Origin: Onchidella celtica | Lineage: Eukaryota > Mollusca > Gastropoda > Systellommatophora > Onchidiidae | Assembly (NCBI GenBank): GCA_963931925.1 | Contig: OZ007570.1 | Location: forward strand, 40,096,557-40,160,556 | Length of the DNA stretch: 64,000 bases | Direction of reading: 5' to 3' | Notes under the pieces: generated by a model | What the model was told of the DNA's origin: nothing | The model's input: only the letters and a program-made list of their open reading frames with translations | Databases searched by the model: none | Made by a program: the position numbers and the translations under genes | Part shown: piece by piece, positions 22,501-30,322 of the stretch | How positions within the stretch are numbered: position 1 is the stretch's first letter | How the letters are laid out: each line of letters begins with the position of its first letter

Positions 22501-25500
22501 CAATCATCAGCAAATAGTAGGTCACAGACTTGAGTACTTTTGGTTTTGGTTTTTGCCTGAAGTCTCCTGAGGTTGAATAGACTGCCATCAGTTCGGTACT
22601 TGATGCTTACCCCTTGAGGAGGAGAGCTAAAGGCTTCTTGTAGCATTGCAGAGAACATGATGCTGAACAGAGTTGGGGCTAAGACACAACCCTGTTTTTA
22701 CCCCATTTGTGACAGCAAAGGGCTCTGAAACTCTGCCGTTGCTTTTGACTGCAGCTTGCATGCCATCATGAAATTGGCGCACTATTGTGATGAATTCGGG
22801 TGGACACCCAAACTTCGCCAAGATTTTCCAGGGGCCTTCACGACACACTGTGTCAAATGCTTTTGTGAGGTCAACAAATGTGATATACAGCGCTTTATTT
22901 TGTTCCATGCATTTTTCCTGAATCTGTCTGGCAGCAAAAATCATATCCGCCGTTCCCCTCTCTTTACGAAAGCCACATTGGCTCTCGGGAAGCAAGGCAT
23001 TTGACGAGAGGTGATCAAGAAGGCCATTCAGGAGCATTCTTGCCAATATTTTGCCAGCAATTGAAAGTAGAGAGATTCCCCGATGGTTGTCACAGACTTG
23101 GCTGTCCCCTTCGTTTTTGTACAGATGGATGATTGAAGCATCTTTGAAGTCCTGTGGCAGCTTCCCTGCTTTCAACATATGATTGAACAACTCGGTCAAC
23201 CTTTCAATAAGCTTTTCTCCACCGAAGGCATACACCTCAGCAGGAATTGAATCCACGCCTGGTGATTTGTTAAAGGACATCTGATTTGTGGCAGTCCGGG
23301 TCTCATTTGCTGTGAATGGCTTGGCAAGAGCTGCATTAATAGGAGTCTGAGGGAGGCGGTCAATGGACTCAGTATTTATATTTGATGGCCGATTTAGCAC
23401 ACCTCCGAAATGTTCTGCCCAACGCTGAATTATGGCATTCAATTCAACAATGCGTGTTGAACCATCTGACGCAAGAAGTGGCGTAGTGCCAGAGCGGGAT
23501 GGTCCAAACACAGCTCGGAGGCTCTCCAAGAACTTTCTAGTGTTGTTTGTGTCGGCATATTTCTGAGTTTCTCTTACTCGCTCTTCAAGCCAGTCATTTT
23601 TCATTTTCCTCAGCTTCTTCTGGAGTACACCCTTACATGCACGCAGTGCATCAGCTTTTGCTGTGGAAGAGGGGTCACTGCAGTGAGCTTGGATGAGACT
23701 ATTTTTTTCTTTGATGAGCACTTTGATTTCATTATCATTATCATTGAACCAGTCCTGGTGTTTGCGGACAGGGAAACCAACTGTGCTGCTGGCGCAAGAG
23801 TGTACGGTCGTATTTAGGTCAGTCCAGCTCTGTTCAATGTTCTCAGGGTCAAAAGTCACGCAATCCAATTTTGAGGAGAGTTCTGATGAGAGCTCGCTCT
23901 GTTTCTCAGCTGAGCAGAGTTTTGAAACATTTAGGCGTTTAGGTGGCGCTTTCCCTTGAGGGCGTCTATTGCGCCTCAATGTTAGTCTGAGCTTGCAAAC
24001 AATGAGTCTGTGGTCAGTTCCACACTCGGCACCACACATCGCCTTTGTTACAAGGACATCCTTTCTGTCAGTCTTCCTCACAATGACATAGTCTATGAGA
24101 TGCCAATGCTTTGAGCGGGGATGCATCCATGACGTTCTGTTTCTCACGGGGAGACTAAAATTTGTGTTGGTAATGAACAGGCCAAATTCAGCGCACAAAG
24201 TAAGTAAGCGCAACCCATTGTTATTGCATGAACCAACTCCATGAGGGCCCAAAACATTTGGCCACGCTGAGATTTCGGAGCCAACCCTAGCATTGAAGTC
24301 CCCCAAGAGAATCAGCTTATCAGCTGCCGGGATAGAGCATATGACAGATTCTAGATCAGAATAGAACTTGTCTTTGGCTTCATCTGGGTTTGTCATGGTG
24401 GGCGCATATGCGCTAATGGGGGTGGCTGACTGGCTTTTCCCAACTGGGATCCTGAGTGTCATTAGCCTGTCATTTATTTCAATTGGCATGGACTGCGAGT
24501 TTCTGACAAGGTCATTTTTAATTGCAAACCCAACACCATGCTGTCTCGGTTCGACTGCACCCTTGCCTTTCCAGAAGAAGGTGTATCCACCACTGAGCTC
24601 TTTGAGTTGGCCACTATCAGGGAGTCTGGTCTCACTGAGTGCCACTATGTCCAGGTTGTACCTGCTGAGCTCAATGGCAATAAGTGCAGTGCGTCTTTAC
24701 GGGTTGTTTGAGTTGTCCTGTAGTGTGCGTATATTCCAGGCTCCTAGCCTGAGTAAGCTGAATTTCTTTTTGTTTCGACCGCAAAAAGGGATCCCCACTG
24801 GTCGCGGTATACCAGTCAGGGTGATGTGAAGTGGGCTTTCTTTAGGGCACCTTTTCTAGCCCCTTCCTCAGTTGAGGTGAGTAGTGCTATCCTTAAATAA
24901 GGCTGCTCAGCTACTGTGGGTGCTGCCTCCCCACGCCTCCACTTCAATCGACGATGAAGCGACCATAGCCCACAGCCACCAACGTGTAGGTCTGTGCTAA
25001 CAGCTTCCAGTCTATCCAAACCTGCTGCCACCGCACTCGCCCATCGCCGTTGGAATTTTGAGAGGAAAGAAGACGAGACAAAGATGAAAGAAGACGAGGT
25101 GAGTGTTAAGACTGGCGCAAAGAATTTGTTTTTAGTGAGAAAGAGCTGCGCAAACATCAGACTCACTCTCTCGCCTGGACACAACTTATCCAAGTGGCAA
25201 GACAGGGTCAAGACGACTGGAAATGTATCCAGGTGCAGGAGGATGCCAGAGGGACAGTCACATTGCCTGACCGGCTGCCTGTAGGCTACTCCACAGCCTC
25301 GCAGTCCCAACTGACTAGGGTGAAAGACCCAAACCAAAGAACACCAATACTGGTGGATGCTCTGTGTCACGATATCCAGGCCAGAGTGACGGTATATTGC
25401 CATCTGCCCTATCAATCAACCACTGGCCTGCTGCCGCCAGCTTCGAAGCTGCGTCCGGGAAGTTTGCTCAATTCTTCGTCTGTGATTTAGGCAAACAAGC

Positions 25501-28500
25501 CTATGACCACACCGCTACCGAGGGCCAATATGAAGGACTCAAGTACTGAGGGTCACATTGTGCCCCTAGCATGTGGCCGTTGGGTTAGATGAAACCTCCT
25601 CCGCCCTGGCCGTTTGCACCGACAGGTGCACGCCCACTGATACCATGCTAGCGTACCAGTTCATGAAACAGGTTGTACTGGATTACATGTTACCAGTAGC
25701 AGATTTTTCTGACCTGACCATAGCTCTGTATAGCAAGCAACAGTATACATGAGAACATCTCAGTGAAACATTTGTTTCGGTAGTTATGACTGGCATCAAA
25801 TTACTTTCCAACCAGTTTACCCACTCTCCTCTAAAACAATGTCAGTCTAATACCAGCCTGCACCATCCTCCTTTTCATCTAGGAGCAACTGAAATCAGAA
25901 TAGATGGTTTCTTTCTTTCCACTCAAATAAAAAAAAGCAAAAAAAAAATTTTTTTTTAAATAGTATGCAATTAAAAAAAATATCGATACACAAAAATACT
26001 TCAAAAGAAGAAAATAATACTTTCAATTCATAAATTATGGCCTCAGACATTAGAAGGATTAAAGGATAGCAAATATAGTTTTTTTTTTTTTTTAAAGTAG
26101 TGTGAAAAAGAGTGCGGCAGGACAAAGCATAAATTGAGACAACACAATAGGCAACAGTTGCAGGTAATTTAATAATAATGCAGTCCTGTCCATGCAAAGG
26201 TCGTAAGTAATGACCTCCAGGACATTGACAAATGAAACAATGGTTGGCAACACGCACTCCAACTTGCTACGTAATGTTGTCAATCGAGAACAGGGTGACA
26301 GAAGACGCATATCAAGGTAGCAGGAAGTTAGCTTGAAGACAACGGGTCATGGAGGACGACAGGAAAAACATCCCAGCCAGCAAGCCTACGGAGATCCTAC
26401 GCGAAGGATCGACGTCAAGTCTGCACCAAGAAATGACACCAGTCGTGTAAGATCCACTCGTTATAACATTGTGCTGACGCTAGTTTGATTTAGCAAACCC
26501 TCCCATATATGGCAATGCTACCAATCCAACTAAAATCTGCGGCGGATTGGCGTGCCCGTAGGGATGCTGGCAAGGATAAACATGCGCCTCCGATAACTGA
26601 TCGGAAGAAAGACACAATACATTAATGTTGTCATGGAAATGCCCAGGCGAATTAATGCTTATTTTTAAACCAAAGCTCGGACCACGATTACGTTTGCTTA
26701 CGGTTCAGGAAATAAGCCAGGATTGATAGGGGAACTATCAAAAAGCAATTAATGAACAATAAGAAAAGATTAGACCCCGCATCTTCAGATGCCTACTTGT
26801 CGGGGATGAAATGAGGCTGAGGACAAATAGAAATGTCTGCAACAACAAATATCATCTAGAGCAAGACCGTCGCTATTGCAAAATCTGCGAACATTTTACT
26901 GAGCATACATAAAATACTTTGTTTGAGCTGTTAAACCGGTTTAGTAGACACTAGAAACTATCAAGTAATGCTGGGCACGGTTCCGACTCCAGCGTCGATT
27001 CCTTAAGTACTGATCTTCACCTTGAGACTCCGACACCAGAATATGGTACTGATACCAGTGTCGACACTGCAACGGCTCTCTTTTTTCCCTCCCTTTTACC
27101 GCTGCCTAATTTATATTTAATATGTGTAAACATTACACAAGAAATTTTAAATGTTTAGAGAATTATTTCCGCATTCTCCCAATACTGCAGTACTGTACCA
27201 CTACCAGTGCCCTGTCCCCCCCCCCCCCCTACTGGACAGGAGACAGCTAACTAAAGTCTGACTGTCCGCCTTTGCATCATGCAAAGTCTCAGAGTCAGTG
27301 TCGGAGTCGGAGCCTGGAAGTGGACTCTAGGGAAGTGGTTGGAGTCGTGATGCCGCTCCTCGGGTCAGAGTCGCTGTCGACTCCAATGAGAAGTTACGGC
27401 GTCGGAGACTGAAGTCGCGACACTGAAAAAGTGCTACTGCCGCCCAGCACTGCCGTCAAGTATGGCCATTGTCCCTGTCTAGCCTATCTGAAGTAACAAG
27501 CAAACTACATCTTCTCTTTTGAGTTATACCAGTGGATGGGAGAACAATGATAATCTTTTAATTTGAATAGGTGTGTTCCATTATCTTTTTCGACAGAGAG
27601 ACAGACGTAAAATGGTCACAAACAGATAAGGCAGGAAATTGTTGTAGATGTAAGCACTCACGCATCTGACATTAACCCTCCGAAGAGAGACGCTATCATG
27701 AATCCGGACATAGTCATCATGTTGGCATGGGTAGTAAATATCAATCGGTCACAGACCAGATCAAGCTGTGACGAAAAAAAAAGTCAGTATCTGGATTTCA
27801 TGAACATAAGAAGAACAACACGACAATATTTCACATGTAATGAAGTGTACATTGGGCACCCTGAAGGCTTTCCCTGTGTCGCTACATTTTTTTATTTTTT
27901 TTTAGCAAAACCTATTTTTTCTGCTCCATCGACTAATCTGCAAATTAAAATGTTTTTCCTTGAACAAATCAATCTACTATTTTGTTTCATCTTATAGCAA
28001 TAATTATCTGTCCAAAAGAGAAAATATTAACAACAAAACCGAGAGCTACCCTAGTTGATAGATTTCTGAATACAAAAGGGAGAAGACGGAACCTCCTTAA
28101 ATCTCAAAACTATCACCATGTTTTATTACTGTCAACCTGTGCACAGAGACCTACAAATATTCACGCTAATACCAAGCTTGTGAAATTGGAAACAAACTAA
28201 TGTCTCTTGGAGAACTTGTACGCTTCGCGAGTTAATTGTAAAACACAGATAAAGTCTAGGGGAGCACCAGCCTATTTTGATCTGCCGAGTACTTTGCATG
28301 GTGACGTCACCACATTGAGTTTCAATAAGTGTTTAAGTCTTTATTTTAGGAGGTTTCGCCGCCCTTGGCAATTAGATCTCACTTTTCTTATTTTTACTTT
28401 CTTGTTATGGTAGGGATTAATTTTTTTAGGATTTTGTCAGGGCAACGGCCTGTTCGGCCGGCTCTTTTCGATTTCCAACTGCCAAGTTATCTTTAACGTG

Positions 28501-30322
28501 CACAACGTACACACGGGCCTTCCGAATTTTTTGTCCTTATCCGAGAAGACTAGGTGCTCGATCCTACCTACCATAGGATCAGGGACAGGAAAGTCTGAGA
28601 AAATCCAAAACTTCTAAAATGCCTGCACCGACCGAGACTCGAACCCGGTACCTTCGGCATGAGAAGCGAGCATCTTGCCTGTAGACCACCGTGTCCCCTG
28701 AGTTACTATAAGATTTCCCGCACCATCCGACTAGATGGCTCTCACTCAAACTCAATGTGATGACGTCACTATCCAGGTAGTCCGCTGGTCAAATTGGGTC
28801 AGTGAGCGCTTGGACTGACGGTGACGCTCTAGTTGACATGATAAATAAATAATTATGTTTTAGGCACTTTGTAAATATAAAATTATCTTGCCTTCTGCAG
28901 GATCAATACATGTAAATAATAATAGTTTCTAAGGGAGAGAAACCTATGCCATGCTCTGAGCTTGGTTGCCTTTCTCAAATTATTTCAAAGCAAAAACAGA
29001 ATACACGTACAGAGAACAACACTCACAAGCTCGGAGACAGAATACCACAGTGTTTAGTATATCTGTTTAATGTGCGGGACTACAGTTGGTGAGGGTGGAT
29101 GTGAAAATTGACGTTTTTACCAAAAGTCTCTTTCTGTCATTGCGTATAAAATTAAACGTCCAGTCTGTTTCCGGGGGAGAGGATGGGGGTGGGGATTAAC
29201 GAATAAGTAAATAGATGAACGTATATTTTCTTCGTGGATCTACCACTTCAAACGAGTTTGAAATGTGGTAACTAATACAGATGTCTAGCCTATAATCATT
29301 TTCTTCCTATCACCGATGACTGTTAGACGTGAAACAGACCAAAGCTAGTGCAGGCGCCAGACCGATGGCCGGGGCCGTGGTGTAGGCAGTGCTCATTGTG
29401 CTAGTGTGAAGCAAAATTTATATGGGCGGCGAGCCACCAGTCTGGTGCCCACATCAGCCTTGGTGTGTTTCACCCGTCATTGCGCTAACGATTGTAGAGA
29501 TAGGTTTCAATAAAATGTACTTACATCTGTTACAAGAGATGACGTGAATACTTCCCGACTGTAAACCCAGGAACTGCATTTTTCAGTAGTACCGTTGTGT
29601 TCTCCATTTAGGGCAGATGGCAAACCGGTCAATGTGTTATTCGCCGCATTCCGCGAAGATGTCCACACGTGGCACTCCGAGTACTTCCTGCGTCTGTCAT
29701 CATAGGGGACACTTGCATTGAGTAGTTGGGCATGAAAATGATTCTGAACTTCGTAGCTGTCATTGTGCAGTCCAGGGATAGCACATCTTGAGAAGGGATG
29801 CAAGGAGAAATATATAATTTTAGTCATTGGCCTTACAAGCAGGCGATTTAAGTCACTGCGTTGGTTCAAAGTATTGCGCCCCCTGATCCGTGGATCGTTA
29901 GCCCAACGTTTATTTGCCCCTCCGTGTTGCGAAACTGCGTAGAATGTTCGAACACTGGGGGATTTTCTGTGTATGTGGAGGGGGGGGGGGGGTTAGAATT
30001 ATTATTACTAATTTTCTTCCTATTGAAAATTTGCGCCCCTAAGAATTTTGACCCCCCGTTCCTATCACTTACTTACCACTTCTTTTGAAGAAGTGTAAAA
30101 TTCTTCCAAAGTTTCATTCTGTTTCGACAATCTGCAATACTTATTGTAATATCAGGGTGTGACAAAAAATCCGTCTCACCTGAAGTCTGGCACACCCAAT
30201 GTAAAGACCGTGAGCGTTGCCTGAATTGCCACAGGCATGCCGATAATCACGGAATAAACCAAGATCCGCTTCTGATACGGTCCAAATTCTCCTATACACG
30301 AGAGTACACTGTCCAAAGACAT
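7326..30322 (-). CDS. SLC22-family organic ion transporter (MFS), 10 exons
   Basis: Predicted polytopic plasma-membrane transporter of organic cations, anions or zwitterions (SLC22 branch of the MFS), about 607 residues, normal for the family. CDS exons in transcript order: 30322-30180, 29786-29525, 27765-27662, 21197-21043, 20474-20306, 19423-19182, 11190-10964, 9650-9469, 8817-8666, 7512-7326. All have GT donors and AG acceptors. Visible hallmarks are TM1 followed by a long extracellular loop with N-glycosylation sequons, the segment VTDLDLVCDRL, the MFS loop GGLMSDAFGRKP, TELVGP, LPESPRWLL, a PTVIRNTG segment and a C-terminal LPET..LPET repeat. All phases agree except exon 6 to exon 7, which is one nucleotide short, so either a frameshift, an assembly error or an unseen micro-exon is present. 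Substrate cannot be told from sequence. Introns 3 and 6 carry LINEs. Confidence 0.9.
8666..8817 (-). CDS. SLC22 exon 9 (TM12, LPET motifs)
   Basis: Reads HNIIGGHTGKSLPLIIFGG, then YLPETGHRKLPETVADAE, the typical SLC22 C-terminal signature. Donor GTATGG, phase 2. Confidence 0.9.
8853..9075. repeat. Inverted-repeat-like dispersed repeat in SLC22 intron 8
   Basis: Contains CACAACATTGAGTTTGAGTGAGATGG and a diverged opposite copy (TCTCATTGAAACTCAGTGTC). Similar words flank the SINE at 28300-28780 (ACATTGAGTTTCAATAAG, and CTCAAACTCAATGTGATGAC). Probably a small DNA-transposon remnant; ends not defined. Confidence 0.3.
9109..9261 (+). mobile_element. 3' end of a retroelement, same family as the 51930 palindrome
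   Basis: Matches, in plus orientation, the terminal roughly 150 bp of the sequence found in both arms of the palindrome at 51930-52493, including CTCACGCGGGGCTTCGCAAC. It ends with the terminal segment CCACAGTTTTTCTGTGG (a small hairpin) that is kept only in the left arm of the palindrome. It is truncated upstream. Confidence 0.6.
9469..9650 (-). CDS. SLC22 exon 8 (TM10-TM11)
   Basis: Reads DAEWINTVVSSIGKFG, then MELIPTVIRNTGIG, a hallmark SLC22 segment, and ends APYIGNL. Donor GTATGT, phase 0. Confidence 0.9.
9651..10963. other. SLC22 intron 7, nothing recognised
   Basis: AT-rich intronic sequence. I find no exon, RNA gene or clear transposon terminus. Confidence 0.5.
10964..11190 (-). CDS. 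SLC22 exon 7 (TM7-TM9)
   Basis: Reads MVCSMVYYGLTLNVG and LGKIGRKTLY (repeat of the MFS signature between TM8 and TM9). Acceptor TTTCAG, donor GTGAGC, phase 1 out. Confidence 0.88.
11481..12146 (+). CDS. LINE ORF1 fragment, zinc-knuckle RNA-binding protein
   Basis: Retrotransposon nucleic-acid chaperone type protein, 221 residues from the first ATG. The start visibly lacks the coiled-coil or RRM portion usual for such ORF1 proteins. Residues about 10-48 hold CRKCLQEGHMAAVC and CLECKQAGHRRGEGKC, two CCHC-like knuckles. An acidic block (SEEEEEKVERGRE) and a polyglutamine tract follow, encoded by a (CAG)n-rich run at 11805-11935. The C-terminal part is basic. ORF2 begins 68 bases downstream. 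A codon upstream of the ATG still reads in frame to a stop at 11460-11462, so the true N-terminus is missing. Confidence 0.65.
   Translation: MWELIKTITCRKCLQEGHMAAVCPNQEVCLECKQAGHRRGEGKCGQFPEKTATDIEDSPTSEEEEEKVERGREMETEEGRESGDREQQQKDKRKKNKRQKKTNQQPQQSPPRQQQQHMQLQRQQQHTQLQQQMQLQQQTQQQQQSCQQPKQLEQRHSPRKMGDMINEDAGQINRGRTEKKDQSQMTRFLHRARSLSMKRPIVSLSPGPEEDQPRQRPRNRK
12214..12467 (+). pseudogene. LINE ORF2, N-terminal endonuclease part
   Basis: First part of the AP-like (exonuclease-endonuclease-phosphatase) endonuclease that nicks target DNA. MNTLKIATFNVHGL carries the catalytic Asn, and ALQETYL the metal-binding Glu. The frame runs into the solo LTR at 12468. The codon boundary at 12463 lets the frame resume exactly at 13622 if the LTR and one target copy are discounted, so the LTR is what broke this ORF. 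Confidence 0.8.
12463..13621 (+). mobile_element. Solo LTR with 5-bp target duplication, inside LINE ORF2
   Basis: LTR 12468-13616 (1149 bp) starts TGTCAC and ends GTGACA. It is flanked by ACATT at 12463-12467 and 13617-13621. It is homologous along nearly its full length to the LTRs at 33343-34536 and 40485-41680, but its first 250 bp differ strongly, so it belongs to a different subfamily or is older. The AATAAA at about 13509 corresponds to the polyadenylation region of the family. No internal region is left, as expected after LTR-LTR recombination. Confidence 0.92.
13622..16775 (+). CDS. LINE ORF2, endonuclease C-terminus and reverse transcriptase
   Basis: Enzyme that primes and copies LINE RNA at the target. 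After the LTR the frame continues with the endonuclease: LMGDFNMVIN, RRLDYVMV and GYSDHRAVIF carry the Asp/Asn, Asp and His residues of the fold. RT follows: NGSAPGLGGIPFEFYK, NWRPISLTNTDYKILTKAL, FSIDYEKAFDTIN, RGVRQGCPLSPL and the catalytic QYADDTTMF near 15480. Sequence style (KILTKALAIRLR, FYETLYKED) resembles the L1/Tx1 group. The long open reading frame without further breaks suggests a rather recent insertion. The stop at 16773-16775 follows an A7 run. The first in-frame start after the LTR (GTG 13611) is an artefact of the LTR end. Confidence 0.85.
16760..17082 (+). pseudogene. LINE ORF2 C-terminus in shifted frame
   Basis: Just past the A7 run at about 16763-16769 another frame reads CEECGTTDFLEHFFFTC, a C-x2-C...H-x4-C knuckle usual at the end of L1-like ORF2, then continues to a stop at 17080-17082. 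The pieces therefore belong to one protein split by a one-base length change in the homopolymer, either a mutation or a sequencing error. Confidence 0.75.
17161..18441. other. Intronic sequence, with a GC-rich patch at 17470-17610
   Basis: A GC-rich segment (GGTGACGCCACTCCAAGAAG, GTCACGCGGCGGGTCTG) stands out from AT-rich surroundings, and an ORF on plus (17558-17857) has no recognisable domain. It may be part of an unidentified repeat or the 3' UTR of the LINE. Nothing else is recognised. Confidence 0.35.
18442..18842. mobile_element. MITE of the CCAGCCAGCA family, carrying a nested insertion
   Basis: Related copies are at 26372-26581, 48585-48794 and 50518-50712. Ends read AGCCAGTTACCCTACAGAAATC and GAGATGCTGG. 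Internal shared words include GACGTCAAGTTTGG and GGAATGACATCGTT. The unit is interrupted at about 18474-18656 by a second non-coding element. This is intron 6 of the transporter. Confidence 0.6.
18474..18656. mobile_element. Nested non-autonomous DNA element
   Basis: Ends are imperfect inverted repeats: CGGGGCGGATCTA at the left and TAGGTCCGCCACTGG at the right. The interior contains AAGCTTCAGGGCCCC twice in similar form. It sits inside a MITE that is uninterrupted in its other three copies, so it inserted later. Exact ends and target duplication are not certain. Confidence 0.5.
19182..19423 (-). CDS. SLC22 exon 6 (central cytoplasmic loop)
   Basis: Begins LLPESPRWLLNKGR, the SLC22 motif after TM6, followed by a hydrophilic loop of about 50 residues and the start of TM7. 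The only plausible donor (CTG before GTGAGA) leaves phase 1, but exon 7 needs phase 2. Confidence 0.85.
20038..20239. mobile_element. GC-rich MITE, GGTGAAACA family, copy 1
   Basis: Left end GGTGAAACAAACGAAGTCTG, right end CCTTAGTCTGTTTGACCC. Within the terminal repeats GGTGCAGGGGCCAGACCG faces CGGTGTGGCGCCTGCACCGG. Copies at 29329-29475 and 30623-30740 share the ends. Located in SLC22 intron 5. Confidence 0.55.
20306..20474 (-). CDS. SLC22 exon 5 (TM5-TM6)
   Basis: Begins TELVGPSKRAMAG, a conserved SLC22 segment after TM4, followed by two hydrophobic helices ending LSW. Donor GTGAGT, phase 2. Confidence 0.9.
21043..21197 (-). CDS. SLC22 exon 4 (TM3-TM4)
   Basis: Opens with FGRKPVMLASMF, completing the MFS signature begun in exon 3. 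Two hydrophobic segments follow. Donor GTAAGT, phase 1. Confidence 0.9.
21570..22695 (-). pseudogene. LINE ORF, RT catalytic core and C2H2 zinc-finger tail
   Basis: Downstream of the A-run frameshift this frame holds the RT core (VCDLLFADDCALLAHDEDSM with the catalytic FADD), LYGAETWTVYQSHARKLNHF, RWAGHVVRMPDSRLPKQIF and DRANWRAALTRG, the same tail order as the dead copy at 3731-3992. It ends with CHLCGRVCRAKIGLISHMRSH, a C-x2-C-x12-H-x3-H classical zinc finger, then a stop. Apart from the single upstream frameshift and nonsense codon the copy is well preserved. Confidence 0.82.
22627..24816 (-). pseudogene. LINE ORF, endonuclease and N-terminal RT part
   Basis: The frame is open from about 24816 (LTGIPRPVGIPFCGRNKKK, then LRLGAWNIRTL) to a TAA at 24699-24697, then again from 24696 to the frameshift. 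Endonuclease residues: WNIRTL (Asn), ALSETRL (Glu), LLGDFNARVGSE, HLIDYVIV, GTDHRLIVCKL. RT begins MSFNKSPGVDSIPAEVYAFG, with IHLYKNEGDSQVCDNHRGIS and LYITFVDLTKAFDTVCREG. The architecture and wording resemble RTE/BovB-type proteins. At 22695-22699 a T5 run (A5 on the coding strand) carries one base too many, which sends the frame into an early stop. The ORF has no obvious initiator upstream of the nonsense codon. Confidence 0.8.
24817..25720 (-). other. 5' leader of the RTE-like LINE
   Basis: GC-richer than the intron. Open frames exist on both strands (minus 24816-25415, plus 24994-25284), but none has a recognisable domain. It probably contains the internal promoter, judging by position only. 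Confidence 0.5.
25733..27661. other. SLC22 intron 3, distal part
   Basis: Holds the MITE at 26372-26581 and a segment at about 26968-27460 whose ends carry TGCTGGGC and GCCCAGCA, with several GACTCC/GGAGTC words in between. That arrangement is suggestive of another inverted-repeat element. A poly-C run lies at about 27217-27229. Confidence 0.35.
26372..26581. mobile_element. MITE of the CCAGCCAGCA family
   Basis: Left CCCAGCCAGCAAGCCTACGG, right CCGTAGGGATGCTGG, giving an inverted terminal pair of about 20 bp. The interior shares GACGTCAAGTCTGCAC-type words with the other copies. Not coding. Confidence 0.65.
27662..27765 (-). CDS. SLC22 exon 3 (TM2 and MFS motif)
   Basis: Reads LDLVCDRLIFTTHANM and ends GGLMSDA, the first half of the MFS signature loop between TM2 and TM3. 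Donor GTGAGT, phase 2. Confidence 0.9.
28433..28699 (-). mobile_element. tRNA-derived SINE, copy B
   Basis: Reads in minus orientation. The head has GTGGTCTACAGGCAAG (A box) and CCGGGTTCGAGTCTCGG (B box). The body has CACGTTAAAGATAACTTGGC. It lies in SLC22 intron 2 and is inserted between two flanks with similarity to the repeat at 8853-9075. Confidence 0.75.
29329..29475. mobile_element. GC-rich MITE, GGTGAAACA family, copy 2
   Basis: Ends GTGAAACAGACCAAAGC and CCTTGGTGTGTTTCACC form an inverted pair. The right end lies 50 bp from the donor of SLC22 exon 2. Confidence 0.6.
29525..29786 (-). CDS. SLC22 exon 2 (large extracellular loop)
   Basis: Residues about 48-135. Begins RCAIPGL after acceptor AAG and contains the sequons NAS, NNT and NGT plus several cysteines, as expected for the glycosylated TM1-TM2 loop. 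Ends SSLVTD at donor GTAAGT, phase 0. Confidence 0.88.
30180..30322 (-). CDS. SLC22 exon 1 (start, TM1)
   Basis: Starts at ATG 30322-30320 (MSLDSVLSCIGEFGPYQKR), followed by hydrophobic TM1 and ending VPDF plus two bases of an Arg codon before donor GTGAGA. The start matches the usual SLC22 N-terminus, a short amphipathic lead with FGPYQ just before TM1. Confidence 0.88.

Larger units (their letters stand above)
21411..25732 (-). mobile_element. Full-length RTE-like LINE with 12-bp target duplication
   Basis: Target duplication TAGCTCTGTATA at 21411-21422 and 25721-25732 bounds a 4298-bp element (21423-25720), inserted in sense orientation in SLC22 intron 3. The 3' end (low coordinates) terminates in an (ATT)n-type tail at about 21423-21436. 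The 5' part (24817-25720) is a leader with no confident coding content. One long ORF covers endonuclease, RT and a C-terminal zinc finger, with one nonsense codon and one base insertion. Confidence 0.92.

Noticed and set aside
24816-25415. 199-codon ORF in the RTE-like LINE leader as a possible ORF1
   Set aside because: No zinc knuckle, coiled coil or other ORF1 trait; overlaps a comparable ORF on the other strand.
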